The position numbers and the translations under genes are program-made. The notes beneath the pieces are model-generated. The model was not told the DNA's origin, did no database searches, and saw only the letters and a program-made list of their open reading frames with translations. A stretch of DNA of 64,000 nt from Sulfobacillus acidophilus DSM 10332 (GTDB lineage Bacteria; Bacillota; Sulfobacillia; Sulfobacillales; Sulfobacillaceae): NCBI GenBank assembly GCA_000237975.1, contig CP003179.1, positions 2,232,001 to 2,296,000 on the forward strand, written 5' to 3'. Of the stretch, positions 52,548-62,057 are shown piece after piece (position 1 is the first letter of the stretch; the number at the start of each line of letters is the position of its first letter).

Positions 52548-53859
52548 GAATGCCTGGGTAGTCACAATGAATGCCCAAAGAGACGTGTTACCCGCCACCG
52601 ATATCTGGGTGGAAGACGATCGGATAGTGGGAATCGGTCGATATTCCCTACCGGCCGATCACGTCATTGACGCCACCGGCTATGTCGCCATGCCCGGCCT
52701 CATTCAACCCCATATTCATTTATGCCAAACCCTCTTTCGAGGCGCAGCCGACGATTTGCGATTATTAGATTGGCTACAACAAAAAATTTGGCCCTTGGAG
52801 TCGGCGTTGGATGCATCCGCTATGCGGGCAGCCGCCGATCTGGGCCTTGCTGAGTTAATTCAAAGCGGGACGACCACCATCTTAGATATGGGATCGGTGG
52901 CTCACACCGACCAAATTTTTGAAGCCGTCCAAGCGAGCGGATTACGCGCATGGGCCGGTAAATGTCTCATGGACCGCCCAAACCCATGGCTACAAGAATC
53001 CCGCCACGATGCCATCCACGAAAGTCGAACACTGATTGAACGTTGGCACGGGGCCGATAACGGGCGAATACAGTACGCGTTGGCCCCTCGCTTCACTTTG
53101 TCGGTTACCGATGCGCTGTGGGAGGAGACGCTCGAGCTAGCTCTCGCCACCGGGGTGGTCATTCATACCCACGCCAGTGAAACCCTGGACGAAGTGGACG
53201 AGGCTAAGCGTCTTCACGTCTTAGCCCCCTTAGCCCACCTGAATGCGTTGGACGTCACCCGAGCCCATGTCGTGGCGGCGCATGGGGTCTGGCTCACGGA
53301 TGAAGAGCTGGCCATCGCCGAGGAAAAACGCGTGGGATTAGCCCATTGCCCCTCCTCCAATTTAAAATTGGGCTCAGGTATCGCCCCGGTTCCCCGTTGG
53401 CTTCAAGCGGGTCTAACCTTTGGCATCGCAGCCGACGGAGCCCCCTGCAATAATTGGCTGGATGGATTTACGGAAATGCGTATGGCCTCCCTGCTCGCCA
53501 AGCCGGCCTTTGGGGCCCAAGCCTTTCCTGCGGAAGAAGTCCTGGCCAAAGCCACGATAGGCGGGGCCGAAGTGTTGGGAGCCCAGCATACCATCGGCAG
53601 TCTGGAAGTCGGCAAACAAGCCGACCTGATATTAGTCGACATCCAAGGGCTTCATCATACACCGGATGCCGTGGCCAGCATTTACTCGCAGTTGGTCTAT
53701 CAAACCCGTGCCACCGATGTCCACCTCACCATGGTAGCCGGTCGCATCCTCTACCACGACGGTCAGTTTTTCACCATGAATCCCGAATCCGTACGGGCCA
53801 ATGCCCGTAGCGCACTTAAGCGGACCGTCGAAAAGGCCTATGACAAAGGTTTTGTATAA
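52531..53859 (+). CDS. TRZ/ATZ-family amidohydrolase (aminohydrolase)
   Basis: 442-residue amidohydrolase related to 8-oxoguanine, guanine and triazine deaminases. It has LIQPHIHLCQTLFRG (metal HxH), HTHASETLDEVDE (metal His), AAHGVWLTDEEL, HCPSSNLKLGSG and the metal Asp in ADGAPCNN. It likely removes an amino group from a nucleobase-like heterocycle. Its position at the end of the operon fits deamination of a substrate that enters it. GGGGGAT precedes the ATG. Confidence 0.9.
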   Translation: MRTRIKNAWVVTMNAQRDVLPATDIWVEDDRIVGIGRYSLPADHVIDATGYVAMPGLIQPHIHLCQTLFRGAADDLRLLDWLQQKIWPLESALDASAMRAAADLGLAELIQSGTTTILDMGSVAHTDQIFEAVQASGLRAWAGKCLMDRPNPWLQESRHDAIHESRTLIERWHGADNGRIQYALAPRFTLSVTDALWEETLELALATGVVIHTHASETLDEVDEAKRLHVLAPLAHLNALDVTRAHVVAAHGVWLTDEELAIAEEKRVGLAHCPSSNLKLGSGIAPVPRWLQAGLTFGIAADGAPCNNWLDGFTEMRMASLLAKPAFGAQAFPAEEVLAKATIGGAEVLGAQHTIGSLEVGKQADLILVDIQGLHHTPDAVASIYSQLVYQTRATDVHLTMVAGRILYHDGQFFTMNPESVRANARSALKRTVEKAYDKGFV

Positions 53860-54077
53860 TCCCCGAACCCCCGGACTGTCCCGGATCGCTATCCCTCGCG
53901 TCGCTTGACGAGGAGCTTACACGCATGTCCGCGGCATCTCGGTGGGTTGTGCTGGTTTGTGAAAAAGCAGGACTGGCCTAGTCGGCTTATCGATCGATGT
54001 TATGTTATTCTATCGACAACCGCAAAAATCCTTCACAATACAAGCCAAAAGATTATACGTGGAGTAGAGTATTAAGG
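53860..54077. other. Spacer after the nucleobase operon, nothing recognised
   Basis: No clear terminator (GC-rich inverted repeat followed by T-run) was found after the operon. Confidence 0.4.
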
Positions 54078-55299
54078 ATGCCTAAAGGACAGGGCGGTGT
54101 CGTGGCCGGTTGGACTCTTCTGCGATCCAACCCGGTGTTTCGAGGATTGTGGCTCGCCTCAATCGGAAGCCAATTGGGTAACTGGCTCAGCCAAGTCGGG
54201 CTAGCCACTATAACGCTACAAACCACGCATTCCGCGGAATCCATGGGGCTTGTCTTGCTGGCCAGAGGCGTACCCGCGGTTGCACTCCGATCCCTGGTCG
54301 GTCCCCTCGTCGATAGGATGCGTAAACGCCCCGTCATGATTACCACCGAACTCATCCGCTCCTTATTGGCCTTTAGCTTTTCTTTGGCGCTTTGGTGGCA
54401 CGCGACGTGGATCCTCTACGTCGACAGCTTTCTCTTCGGGTTATCCGGCATCTTTTTTGGCCCGGCCCGTCATGCGACGATGCCGGACATCGTGAGAGCA
54501 TCAGACCTTCTATCGGCTAACGCCTTATCCTCACAATCCCAAGGGGCCGTCCAAATTGTGGGGGCCGCCTTGGGTGGATGGATCGCTCAGGTCAGTCCCG
54601 TTCTCTGTTTTAGTATTAATGCGGCGACCTATCTCTGGTCGGCCTGGCATATCGCTCGCGTCCACTGGATGGAGACTTCGGGAAAAACCCCATTCCCCCC
54701 TTATTTCGGTGCCCTCAAAGACGGGCTCGGAGAAATTCGTCACAACCGTATCGTCCGTTCCATTATCCTCAATCGGCATCAGTTGGGGATTGGCGGGCAG
54801 CGGCTATTACATCTTCGTTCCGGTTTTATGACAGCAAGCCTATCACATGGGTGCGCCAGGCATCGGGGTTTTGTATGCCGTGGATGGATTGGGAGTTATG
54901 CTGGGCGGTTACGGACACGTATCGTACCTACCTGGGGTATGGTGTAGCATATTTGACGCAAGCGGTGTTTTTGGGGCTCCTTGCCCAAAGCACAGAATGA
55001 ATTTGGGGGGCCCTTTTATTATTAGGCATGCGGATTAGCTCCGGCATTATCATTCCGCTGGATAATGGCCTCCTTCAAACGTATGTCGACGCTCGTTTAC
55101 AAGGGCGGGTTTTTTCCCTCCATCAAAGTACTTATGGCGGCGTCATGCAACTCTCGTACGCCCTGGACGGATCGCCTTTCAGCAATTTGGCTATCACGTT
55201 GTCGGACTTAGCATCGGCATTGTGTCCATGTTATGCGGCATATTTTGGCTCTTGCAACGCCGCCATTGGGAAAAAGACGAACCCTCCCGCCATCTAAGC
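54078..55299 (+). pseudogene. Frameshifted MFS transporter gene
   Basis: From the ATG at 54078 an intact N-terminal half encodes MFS features (FRGLWLASIGSQLGNWLSQVG, GPLVDRMRKRPVMI). After about 54770 the frame shifts and reads ISWGLAGSGYYIFVPVL to a stop. The next piece, MGAPGIGVLYAVDGLGVMLG, follows after one base lost at the stop region. Further frames carry PLDNGLLQTYVDARLQGRVF. Joined, these would make a roughly 400-residue transporter of the MFS antibiotic-efflux-like class. At least two or three indels make it inactive. Confidence 0.75.
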
Positions 55300-55400
55300 A
55301 TGCCGGATTGAGACGAGAGCGTTTCTTAAACCGTGTCCCCTGGAATTCCCTCTGCGACGTACGTACAACCCACAATCGTACCCTGTGAAAAATCCTTAGG
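55300..55400. other. Short convergent spacer
   Basis: Between the MFS remnant and the 3' end of the NCS1 permease gene; no terminator identified. Confidence 0.3.
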
Positions 55401-56846
55401 TTATCGGGAACCGGCGAGTCGGACATCCGGGCTTTCGGCGGTCTGCATCAGCCCGAGGTAGACAATAAAGGCCACGATAAAGCCGACGAACCAGGAATAG
55501 TTAAATAACCACGCCAACGCCGGCACCACCTTGCCTATAAGCGCGATCACCACCCCGCCCGCCAGTGCGGCAATCGCGCGCCAGTTATAGCCATTGGCGT
55601 AATAGTAGCGTCCTCCTTTGGCATAGAGCTCCACTACCGCCAACGTGGTCTTCCGAAATACCCAATAATCGGCAATCAAAATTCCGGCAATCGGCCCGAG
55701 AAAGCCTCCGTAGACGTTCAGCCAACTGAAAATGTAAATGTGAGGATTCGAAATGAGCAGCCACGGCACCATCACAATGCCCAAAATCCCGGTCAGAAGA
55801 CCCGCGCGGGAAAAATTCAGGTGCTTCGGAAACAACTGGATAAAGTCATAGGCCGGCGATACGACGTTGGCCGCCACATTCACCGACAAGGTGGCCACCA
55901 CCACCGCCCCTAACGAGATGAGCAACAACAAGACATTATGAAAGTGGCCCAAAAGCGTCACCGGATCGGCAATGGCTTGATGAAAAACGACGATGGTTGC
56001 CGACGTGACGAGCACGCCAATAGCGGAAAATACCGTCATGGTGGTGGGGAGTCCTAGCGTCTGCCCCCATATCTGGGCTTTTTGACTTTTGGCGAACCGC
56101 GTAAAATCCGGGATGTTCAACGACAAGGTTGCCCAATTGCCTACCACACTGGTTAAAGCCGGGATTTCCACAGCCCATAAAGCCGCCCCGTGCACCTTAG
56201 CCGGTTGATGCAACATCGGCCCGAAACCGTGCGCCGCATTATAGGCCCAGAGGAGAAGCCCAATCCCGAGCAGCAGCACCAACGGTCCCGCCCACGCTTC
56301 AAACCGGCGGACCGCATCAATCCCGTGATAGATGATCCAAATATTTAAAAACCAAAACAGCAGAAAACTCACCCACCCCCCAAAATCTAAACCGACAAAC
56401 GTAAAGGCGGTCGACAGGTGGGCCCAACCGGGAATCAGCATCGATAAAAACATCTGAACCGCCTGACCGCCAATCGCAGCGTTGATCCCGAACCAGCCCG
56501 CCGCCACCAACGCCCGCAATAAGGCCGGCACGCCGGCGCCGACGCCCCCGAAGGACGCCCGGGCATAGACCGGAAACGGAATCCCGTATTGGGTGCCGGC
56601 ATGGGAATTCAGTAAAATCGGCACGAGCACAATGAGAGTCCCCACCAACACCGTTAAAATGGCTTCCCACCAGCTAAGCCCTAACGCAATGAACCCTCCT
56701 GCCATCATGTAGGTGGAGACGTTATGGGCCATCCCAATCCAAAGGGTGAGGTAATTATATAAAGTCCATTGCCTTTGAGACGACGTCGTCGGCAATAAAT
56801 CCCGATTGGCTATATCCACTTCCGGTTCAGATAACGGGTGAGTCAT
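55401..56846 (-). CDS. NCS1-family permease, allantoin/hydantoin/cytosine type
   Basis: 481-residue, about twelve-helix nucleobase:cation symporter. QWTLYNYLTLWIGMAHNVST at the N-terminus, ASFGGVGAGVPALLRALVAAG, NWATLSLNIPDFTRFAKSQK and VYGGFLGPIAGILIADYWV match the PucI/HyuP branch. The ATG at 56846 has GAAGGAG nine bases upstream; the frame further upstream (to 56966) is not needed. It is co-directional with the second molybdenum hydroxylase, which it follows by about 130 bases. Confidence 0.88.
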   Translation of the reverse strand: MTHPLSEPEVDIANRDLLPTTSSQRQWTLYNYLTLWIGMAHNVSTYMMAGGFIALGLSWWEAILTVLVGTLIVLVPILLNSHAGTQYGIPFPVYARASFGGVGAGVPALLRALVAAGWFGINAAIGGQAVQMFLSMLIPGWAHLSTAFTFVGLDFGGWVSFLLFWFLNIWIIYHGIDAVRRFEAWAGPLVLLLGIGLLLWAYNAAHGFGPMLHQPAKVHGAALWAVEIPALTSVVGNWATLSLNIPDFTRFAKSQKAQIWGQTLGLPTTMTVFSAIGVLVTSATIVVFHQAIADPVTLLGHFHNVLLLLISLGAVVVATLSVNVAANVVSPAYDFIQLFPKHLNFSRAGLLTGILGIVMVPWLLISNPHIYIFSWLNVYGGFLGPIAGILIADYWVFRKTTLAVVELYAKGGRYYYANGYNWRAIAALAGGVVIALIGKVVPALAWLFNYSWFVGFIVAFIVYLGLMQTAESPDVRLAGSR

Positions 56847-56975
56847 TTCACACGCTCCTTCTTCAAAATCGGCGATAACCCTATGGGGACAGGCGAGCAC
56901 ACCACGTACGGAGCACGGGACTATTGTTCCTTGGTCACCACGGAAGACCGAAGTTTTTAGAGACAATGGTTCCTG

Positions 56976-59279
56976 TTACTTTTGACGCATTTGGCGCCAA
57001 ATTTTATCGGCGGTGAGGGGCAAAGAACGCACGTGATCCCCGGATGCCAACGCGTCGGCCACCGCATTAGCTACCGCCGGTGCCACCGGAGAAATGGCCG
57101 GCTCCCCGATGCCCCGGGCGTGAAAAGGTCCCCGCCCTTCACCGGATTCCAAAATAATCACCTTAATGTCCGGCACATCGGGAGCCACCGGCGCCATATA
57201 TTGGCTAAATAGCGAAGTCAGGCATTGCCCCGATTGATAGACCACTTCTTCTGAGAGCGCATATCCGAGCCCTTGGGCAACGCCGCCCAAAATCTGCCCT
57301 TTCACGCTGACGGGATTAATGGCGACCCCTACATCATGGCTGGCGGCATATTGTAAGAGCACGACCTGCCCGGTTTCCTCATCAATTTCCAGGTCGACAC
57401 CATGACATCCAAACGTAAAATCAGGAAAGGTTTTCATGGCCCGTCCCTCTACATTGTCATACTTGGGCCCAACAGGCGCGTAAAAAGTCGTATGAACTTC
57501 CAATGGGCGCTGAAGAGCGGTGGCGGCCCGATAGATTTCGGCAAACCCAACCGTTTGACCGGTTGAGGAAACTGCCCGGTGATCGTCGAGGTGCCAGTTG
57601 GCGGTTCCCCACGTGTCCCGGACCACACCTAAAATCACGTCCTTTAATTCGGATGCGGCTTGGTAGACAGCATTGCCCGACATATAGAGCTGCCGAGTCG
57701 CAAAGGTCCCTCCCGCCAGCGGGGTCAATGCGGAATCGCCATAATAGGGACGCACCATATCCAGCGGTACCCCTAAAATTTCCGCAGTAATCTGGCACAA
57801 ACTAAACGCTTGACCGCCCCCAATATCCGGCACCCCAATTCGCAACACCACACTGCCGTCCGATTCGACATTCATCCAGCAGGAAGCCTGGTCTTGAAAC
57901 CAGACCGTCCTCCCATACGGTTGCATGGTACAGGCAATCCCTCGCCCAACCCGTCTCCCCGGTTGCGAAGGATACGGTTTGGGCCCCAAAGCGGACAGTA
58001 CCTCGGATAACGCTTCGGGCAACATCACCCGCGTTTCTTGTACCTCGCCGGTGGCCAAGACATCGCCCTGGGCGATAAAATGCTGACGCCGAAAGCTGAT
58101 CGGGTCACGGTTCAACGCCTGAGCCAGTTCATCGATGAACTGTTCGTATCCCACTGCCATTTGCATTGCGCCAAACCCCCGAAACGCGCTGGTCGGCACG
58201 TTATGGGTATAGACCGCCCGTGCCTTAACCGCGACATGTTCAATTCGGTAAGGACCCGTCGCCACAACGGCCGCGGCAAAAACCACCCGAGGCGACAAGA
58301 GAGCGTAGGCACCCGCGTCGGCCAGGATATCCACTTGCATCCCGGCGATTTCACCGGCAGGTGTCACCCAGACATCGTAGGTCATCCTAAACGGATGCCG
58401 TTTAGGCCGTGCTATCAGAGACTCTTGCCTTGACCACACCATCTTCACCGGCCGCCGAGTAATCCAAACTCCAATGGCAACATACGGTTCCACCGTCATG
58501 TCTTCTTTGCCGCCGAAACCGCCCCCAACGTAGGGGGCGATAACCCGCACCCGATTATCCGGAAGGTTTAGCATGCGGGCAATTGCCCGATAATGTTCCA
58601 ACACTTGCGTCGTGCACCGAAGCGTCAGAATCCCGTCATTATCCAGCCATCCCACCCCGGCCTCCGGCTCTAAATAAAGATGATCGACATATTGGGTGGT
58701 GTACGAGCGCGAAAAATGCCGTAGTTCCGGATTGTCCTTAATACCAGCTAAGTTTCCTTTGCGGACATTCCACTCCACCACGAGATTGCCGGTGGCATGC
58801 ACCAAAACCGCTTCCGGTTCTAGCGCGTCCAACGGGTCATGAACGGCCGGTAATTCCTCGTACTCGATATCCACGGCTTGGGCGGCATAATCAGCGGCAT
58901 CTGACGATTCGGCCAACACGAGGCAAATGGGTTCCCCTACGTAACGAACCTCGTCATCTTGAAACACCCGGTGTTGAGCGATAAGTTGCCCCAGGCCGGC
59001 CGGATCATCGTAAAACTGATTGACAGGCACGTCGGCGGCACTGACAATCCGCACCACGCCCGGCACCTGATACGCCCGAGAAAAATCCAGGCGACGAATT
59101 TTGGCATGCGGATAGATTGATCGCACCAATTTACCGTATAACATGCCTGGCATAACCCAATCGGCGCTGTAGAGCACTTCCCCGGCCACTTTGCGGCGTA
59201 CGTCATCTCTCACCACCGGGCGTCCAATGACCCGAAACGCGATCCCTTCCCGCTCATCTAGGCGGACGTTGCCGGCCAT
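56976..59279 (-). CDS. Molybdenum hydroxylase, molybdopterin subunit (complex B)
   Basis: 767-residue catalytic Mo subunit of the xanthine dehydrogenase family: VRYVGEPICLVLAESSDAA, YVGGGFGGKEDMTVEP, SAFRGFGAMQMAVGYEQFI, DIGGGQAFSLCQI and RGIGEPAISPVAPA with the catalytic Glu. The ATG at 59279 follows AGAGGTGAT and overlaps the [2Fe-2S] gene by 22 bases. Subunit order (FAD, 2Fe-2S, Mo) differs from complex A. Substrate unknown; a purine such as hypoxanthine/xanthine is plausible since adenine deaminase is encoded nearby. Confidence 0.93.
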   Translation of the reverse strand: MAGNVRLDEREGIAFRVIGRPVVRDDVRRKVAGEVLYSADWVMPGMLYGKLVRSIYPHAKIRRLDFSRAYQVPGVVRIVSAADVPVNQFYDDPAGLGQLIAQHRVFQDDEVRYVGEPICLVLAESSDAADYAAQAVDIEYEELPAVHDPLDALEPEAVLVHATGNLVVEWNVRKGNLAGIKDNPELRHFSRSYTTQYVDHLYLEPEAGVGWLDNDGILTLRCTTQVLEHYRAIARMLNLPDNRVRVIAPYVGGGFGGKEDMTVEPYVAIGVWITRRPVKMVWSRQESLIARPKRHPFRMTYDVWVTPAGEIAGMQVDILADAGAYALLSPRVVFAAAVVATGPYRIEHVAVKARAVYTHNVPTSAFRGFGAMQMAVGYEQFIDELAQALNRDPISFRRQHFIAQGDVLATGEVQETRVMLPEALSEVLSALGPKPYPSQPGRRVGRGIACTMQPYGRTVWFQDQASCWMNVESDGSVVLRIGVPDIGGGQAFSLCQITAEILGVPLDMVRPYYGDSALTPLAGGTFATRQLYMSGNAVYQAASELKDVILGVVRDTWGTANWHLDDHRAVSSTGQTVGFAEIYRAATALQRPLEVHTTFYAPVGPKYDNVEGRAMKTFPDFTFGCHGVDLEIDEETGQVVLLQYAASHDVGVAINPVSVKGQILGGVAQGLGYALSEEVVYQSGQCLTSLFSQYMAPVAPDVPDIKVIILESGEGRGPFHARGIGEPAISPVAPAVANAVADALASGDHVRSLPLTADKIWRQMRQK

Positions 59280-59731
59280 AATGCCATCACCTCTTCTATC
59301 GCATCGACAATCGGTTGGTATCCGGTACAACGACAGATATGACCGGCTATCGCCTCTCGTATCTCCTTTCGGGTCAGAGAGTGACCTTGATGGACTAACG
59401 CAAAAGCGGTAGCGAGTAGTCCCGGGGTGCAAAACCCACACTGGGCCGCTTGATTCACACTGAAACGGTCCTTCAGAAGCTCCCAAAGCGCGGCAAATTC
59501 CGTGCTTTTAACCGTGGTAACGGCTTGTTGGTCCACTTGTGCGGCCAAGGTGATACACGAGGCGCGGGGCTCCCCGTCTACAAGTACGACACAAGCACCA
59601 CACGCCCCCTCTCCGCAACCATACTTGACCTCGGTCAAGGCCAATTGGTCGCGCAAAACCGCCAACAAGGTTTCGTGGCCGGCGATTTCGCAGCTTGTCG
59701 GCACTTGGTTGATGGTCAACGTGATCTTCAT
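59258..59731 (-). CDS. Molybdenum hydroxylase, 2Fe-2S subunit (complex B)
   Basis: 157-residue iron-sulfur subunit with Cys39, Cys44, Cys47, Cys59 (YGCGEGACGAC) and the second cluster Cys98, Cys101, Cys133, Cys135 (CGFCTPG, CRCTGY). It overlaps the FAD gene by four bases (ATGA) and the Mo gene by 22. Confidence 0.94.
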   Translation of the reverse strand: MKITLTINQVPTSCEIAGHETLLAVLRDQLALTEVKYGCGEGACGACVVLVDGEPRASCITLAAQVDQQAVTTVKSTEFAALWELLKDRFSVNQAAQCGFCTPGLLATAFALVHQGHSLTRKEIREAIAGHICRCTGYQPIVDAIEEVMALWPATSA

Positions 59732-60615
59732 GTCGTTCTGGTCAAAACCTCCCTCTGTTGCGTGGCTTGTTCACATACCCGGCGGGCCAGAACCCCTGCC
59801 AAATGCCGACGATAGTCTTTCGACGCCAATACGTCGGCATAGGGATCGACAGCCTTTTGTACGGCATCTTCCACAAATCGCCATAACTCGCTGCCGGGTG
59901 CCTGCCCTTGTACAGCTTTGGAAATCAAGGGAAATGTCCTGGGAAGGTCGTTGGCTCCGGAAATAGCTAGCGTACAACCGGTAATTTGATGATAAGAAGC
60001 GTCCCAGATCAGTTGAACACCAGCCGCCATGATAGCGTAATCACCGGCTCGTCGGGAAACCTCTAAAAATCCATAGCTGGCTCGCTCCGGTAACGACACT
60101 TGAACGCCGGTGACAATCTCCCCGGGCAATAAGTTCGGCATAAGGGGCCCTAAGAGCCATTCCTGTATCGGCGTCACCCGCCGTGGATAGGCTCGTGAGC
60201 GGGTAACGACGGAGGCATTGAGCGTGAGAAACGCTAAAAACCACTCGGCGAGCGGATCGCCGTGCGCCAATGCCCCGCCGACGGTTCCCCGGCGCCTTAT
60301 TCGTGGATGGCCAATATGCACGGCTGCCCGCGGGATGAGGGGACAGCGTGTAGCCAGCGGTTCTAAAGTGGCCAATTCGTGATGGGTTAGCCAAGCTCCG
60401 AATTCGATTTCTCCGGCTTTCCATTGCACATGGTTAAACTCGTGCCCCACCGACTTCAAGTCGATCACCCCGGCCACTTCCGCCCAATGTAAATTCAACA
60501 GCGGCAAGAGGCTTTGCCCTCCGGCCAGAAACCGCATACCGTCCGTCTCGGCCCACCGTAATGCCTCGTCCAAGGTTTGGGGCCTAACATACCGAAAGGG
60601 ATAAGGATACATCAT
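59728..60615 (-). CDS. Molybdenum hydroxylase, FAD subunit (complex B)
   Basis: About 295-residue FAD-binding subunit with FRYVRPQTLDEALRWAE, RFLAGGQSLLPLLNLHW (FAD loop), HPRIRRRGTVGGALAHGDPL (second FAD loop, with the TVGG element) and ISGANDLPRTFPLI. Several starts compete: 60654, 60624, and tandem ATGs at 60615 and 60612 following AGGTGG. The family N-terminus favours the later ones. First gene of the second hydroxylase operon, divergent from the amidohydrolase at 60850. Confidence 0.9.
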   Translation of the reverse strand: MMYPYPFRYVRPQTLDEALRWAETDGMRFLAGGQSLLPLLNLHWAEVAGVIDLKSVGHEFNHVQWKAGEIEFGAWLTHHELATLEPLATRCPLIPRAAVHIGHPRIRRRGTVGGALAHGDPLAEWFLAFLTLNASVVTRSRAYPRRVTPIQEWLLGPLMPNLLPGEIVTGVQVSLPERASYGFLEVSRRAGDYAIMAAGVQLIWDASYHQITGCTLAISGANDLPRTFPLISKAVQGQAPGSELWRFVEDAVQKAVDPYADVLASKDYRRHLAGVLARRVCEQATQQREVLTRTT

Positions 60616-60849
60616 CCACCTCATGACCGACATAGATTCTATCATGGCGAACACAACGAATTCCTATTTGTATGTCAGCTATTATGATGACCTTAACACG
60701 TATGGTCGCGTGATTCTATTGTGTTAATTGCTGAACCCATTTCACCGATTGTGGTTTTATGCCAATAGACGGGGATACCGGGGTTTTTTACACTCTTCCC
60801 TAAAGAATAGGCGTTGATGTCAGGTTATTGGGTAAAGGAGGCATTTTTC
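60616..60849. promoter_or_regulatory. Divergent control region with repeated GATTCTAT elements
   Basis: GATTCTAT occurs at 60635-60642 and again at 60712-60719. At the first site the context is CATAGATTCTATCATG, containing the palindrome ATAGA-T-TCTAT. The ATAGATTCT core is identical to 43788-43796 in the control region of the other nucleobase operon. No clear sigma-A promoter is recognised. A shared regulator of the nucleobase genes is suggested but not shown. Confidence 0.4.
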
Positions 60850-62052
60850 ATGTACGATCTGATTATCCAGGGCGGACGGGTTATGTCACCGTCGGACGGT
60901 TTAGATACCTGCACCGATATTGGTATAAAAGACGGGCGGATTGCCGCCATCGGCTCGTTGGCGGATAAAGCGTATGACGCGCCACCGAATGTTGTCGATG
61001 CACGCGGCAAAATCGTGACCGCCGGGTTCATTGATTTTCATGTGCACGGGTTTGCCTATTTCACCGATTACGGCACATATCCCGATGATGTCGGCGTCAA
61101 GTCCGGTGTGACGACAGTCGTCGACCAAGGTAGCGCCGGATATCTGACATTTCCGGCGTTTAAAAAATTCATGGTGGATGAGAGCCGAACGCGGGTCTTT
61201 TCGTTTTTAAACATTGGAGCGGTAGGCACGATTAAAGGCAGTATGCTGCCCGCGTTACATAGCCCGGCCACCGTTGATGTGGCACAGGTGGTCCATACGA
61301 TTGAGCAATATCCCGAGATTATTCGCGGCATTAAAACCCATGCGGAAATGGGCGGAGTGGCACTTTGGGGATTCGAAGTTCTTGCCTTGGCTAAACAGGC
61401 CTCGCGTGAAGCCAAGGTGCCGTGTTATGTTCATACCGGAAAACTGATTCCGGCGCCATCCACCGCATGGCCGGACCCGGACACGGTGATGCCCCGAGCT
61501 GTCACTTTTCTCGATCCGGGCGACATTCTGACGCACTGCTTTACCGGACATCCGGGAGGCATTCTTCATAGTCAGGGATTTGTGCATCCTGCCGTTCGCG
61601 AAGCGCTCGCGGCGGGGGTGTTGCTTGATGTGGGTTATGGTGAACACTTCTCTTTCCGGGTTGCCGAAACCGTCCTAGATCAAGGCGTAAGACCCCATAT
61701 CGTCAGTAGCGACGTGCATGCCCTATTCAATCGACCCCACAGTCTCCAAGCCACTTATGGTCTAGCGCAAGCGATGTCCCACCTGATGGCGTTGGGTTTC
61801 CCTTTAACCGAACTCGTCGAAATGGTGACGGAGCGGCCTGCAGCCATTCTCCGTATCGACGATCGGGTCGGCCACATTCGCATCGGATATGATGCCGATT
61901 TAACGATTTTTTCGATTACCGAAGGCGAGTATACCTTTCGTGACCGATGGGGTGACGTCCGCCCAGGCACTCAGCTTATTCGACCCGAGTCGGTCGTTCG
62001 CCATGGGCACGCCTCATCCATCGAATCGTTGGCCATGGAATCCCTGGTATAA
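60850..62052 (+). CDS. Amidohydrolase/deacetylase family metallohydrolase (COG3964-like)
   Basis: 400-residue amidohydrolase. It has MYDLIIQGGRVMSPSDG, IVTAGFIDFHVHGF (metal HxH), the possible carboxylated Lys in GIKTHAEM, YVHTGK, LTHCFTGHPGG and SSDVHALF with the metal Asp. Family members act on N-acyl amino acids or heterocycles, and the exact substrate is unknown. AAAGGAGG is nine bases before the ATG. It is followed closely by the DUF1116 gene. Confidence 0.85.
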   Translation: MYDLIIQGGRVMSPSDGLDTCTDIGIKDGRIAAIGSLADKAYDAPPNVVDARGKIVTAGFIDFHVHGFAYFTDYGTYPDDVGVKSGVTTVVDQGSAGYLTFPAFKKFMVDESRTRVFSFLNIGAVGTIKGSMLPALHSPATVDVAQVVHTIEQYPEIIRGIKTHAEMGGVALWGFEVLALAKQASREAKVPCYVHTGKLIPAPSTAWPDPDTVMPRAVTFLDPGDILTHCFTGHPGGILHSQGFVHPAVREALAAGVLLDVGYGEHFSFRVAETVLDQGVRPHIVSSDVHALFNRPHSLQATYGLAQAMSHLMALGFPLTELVEMVTERPAAILRIDDRVGHIRIGYDADLTIFSITEGEYTFRDRWGDVRPGTQLIRPESVVRHGHASSIESLAMESLV

Positions 62053-62057
62053 GGCGC

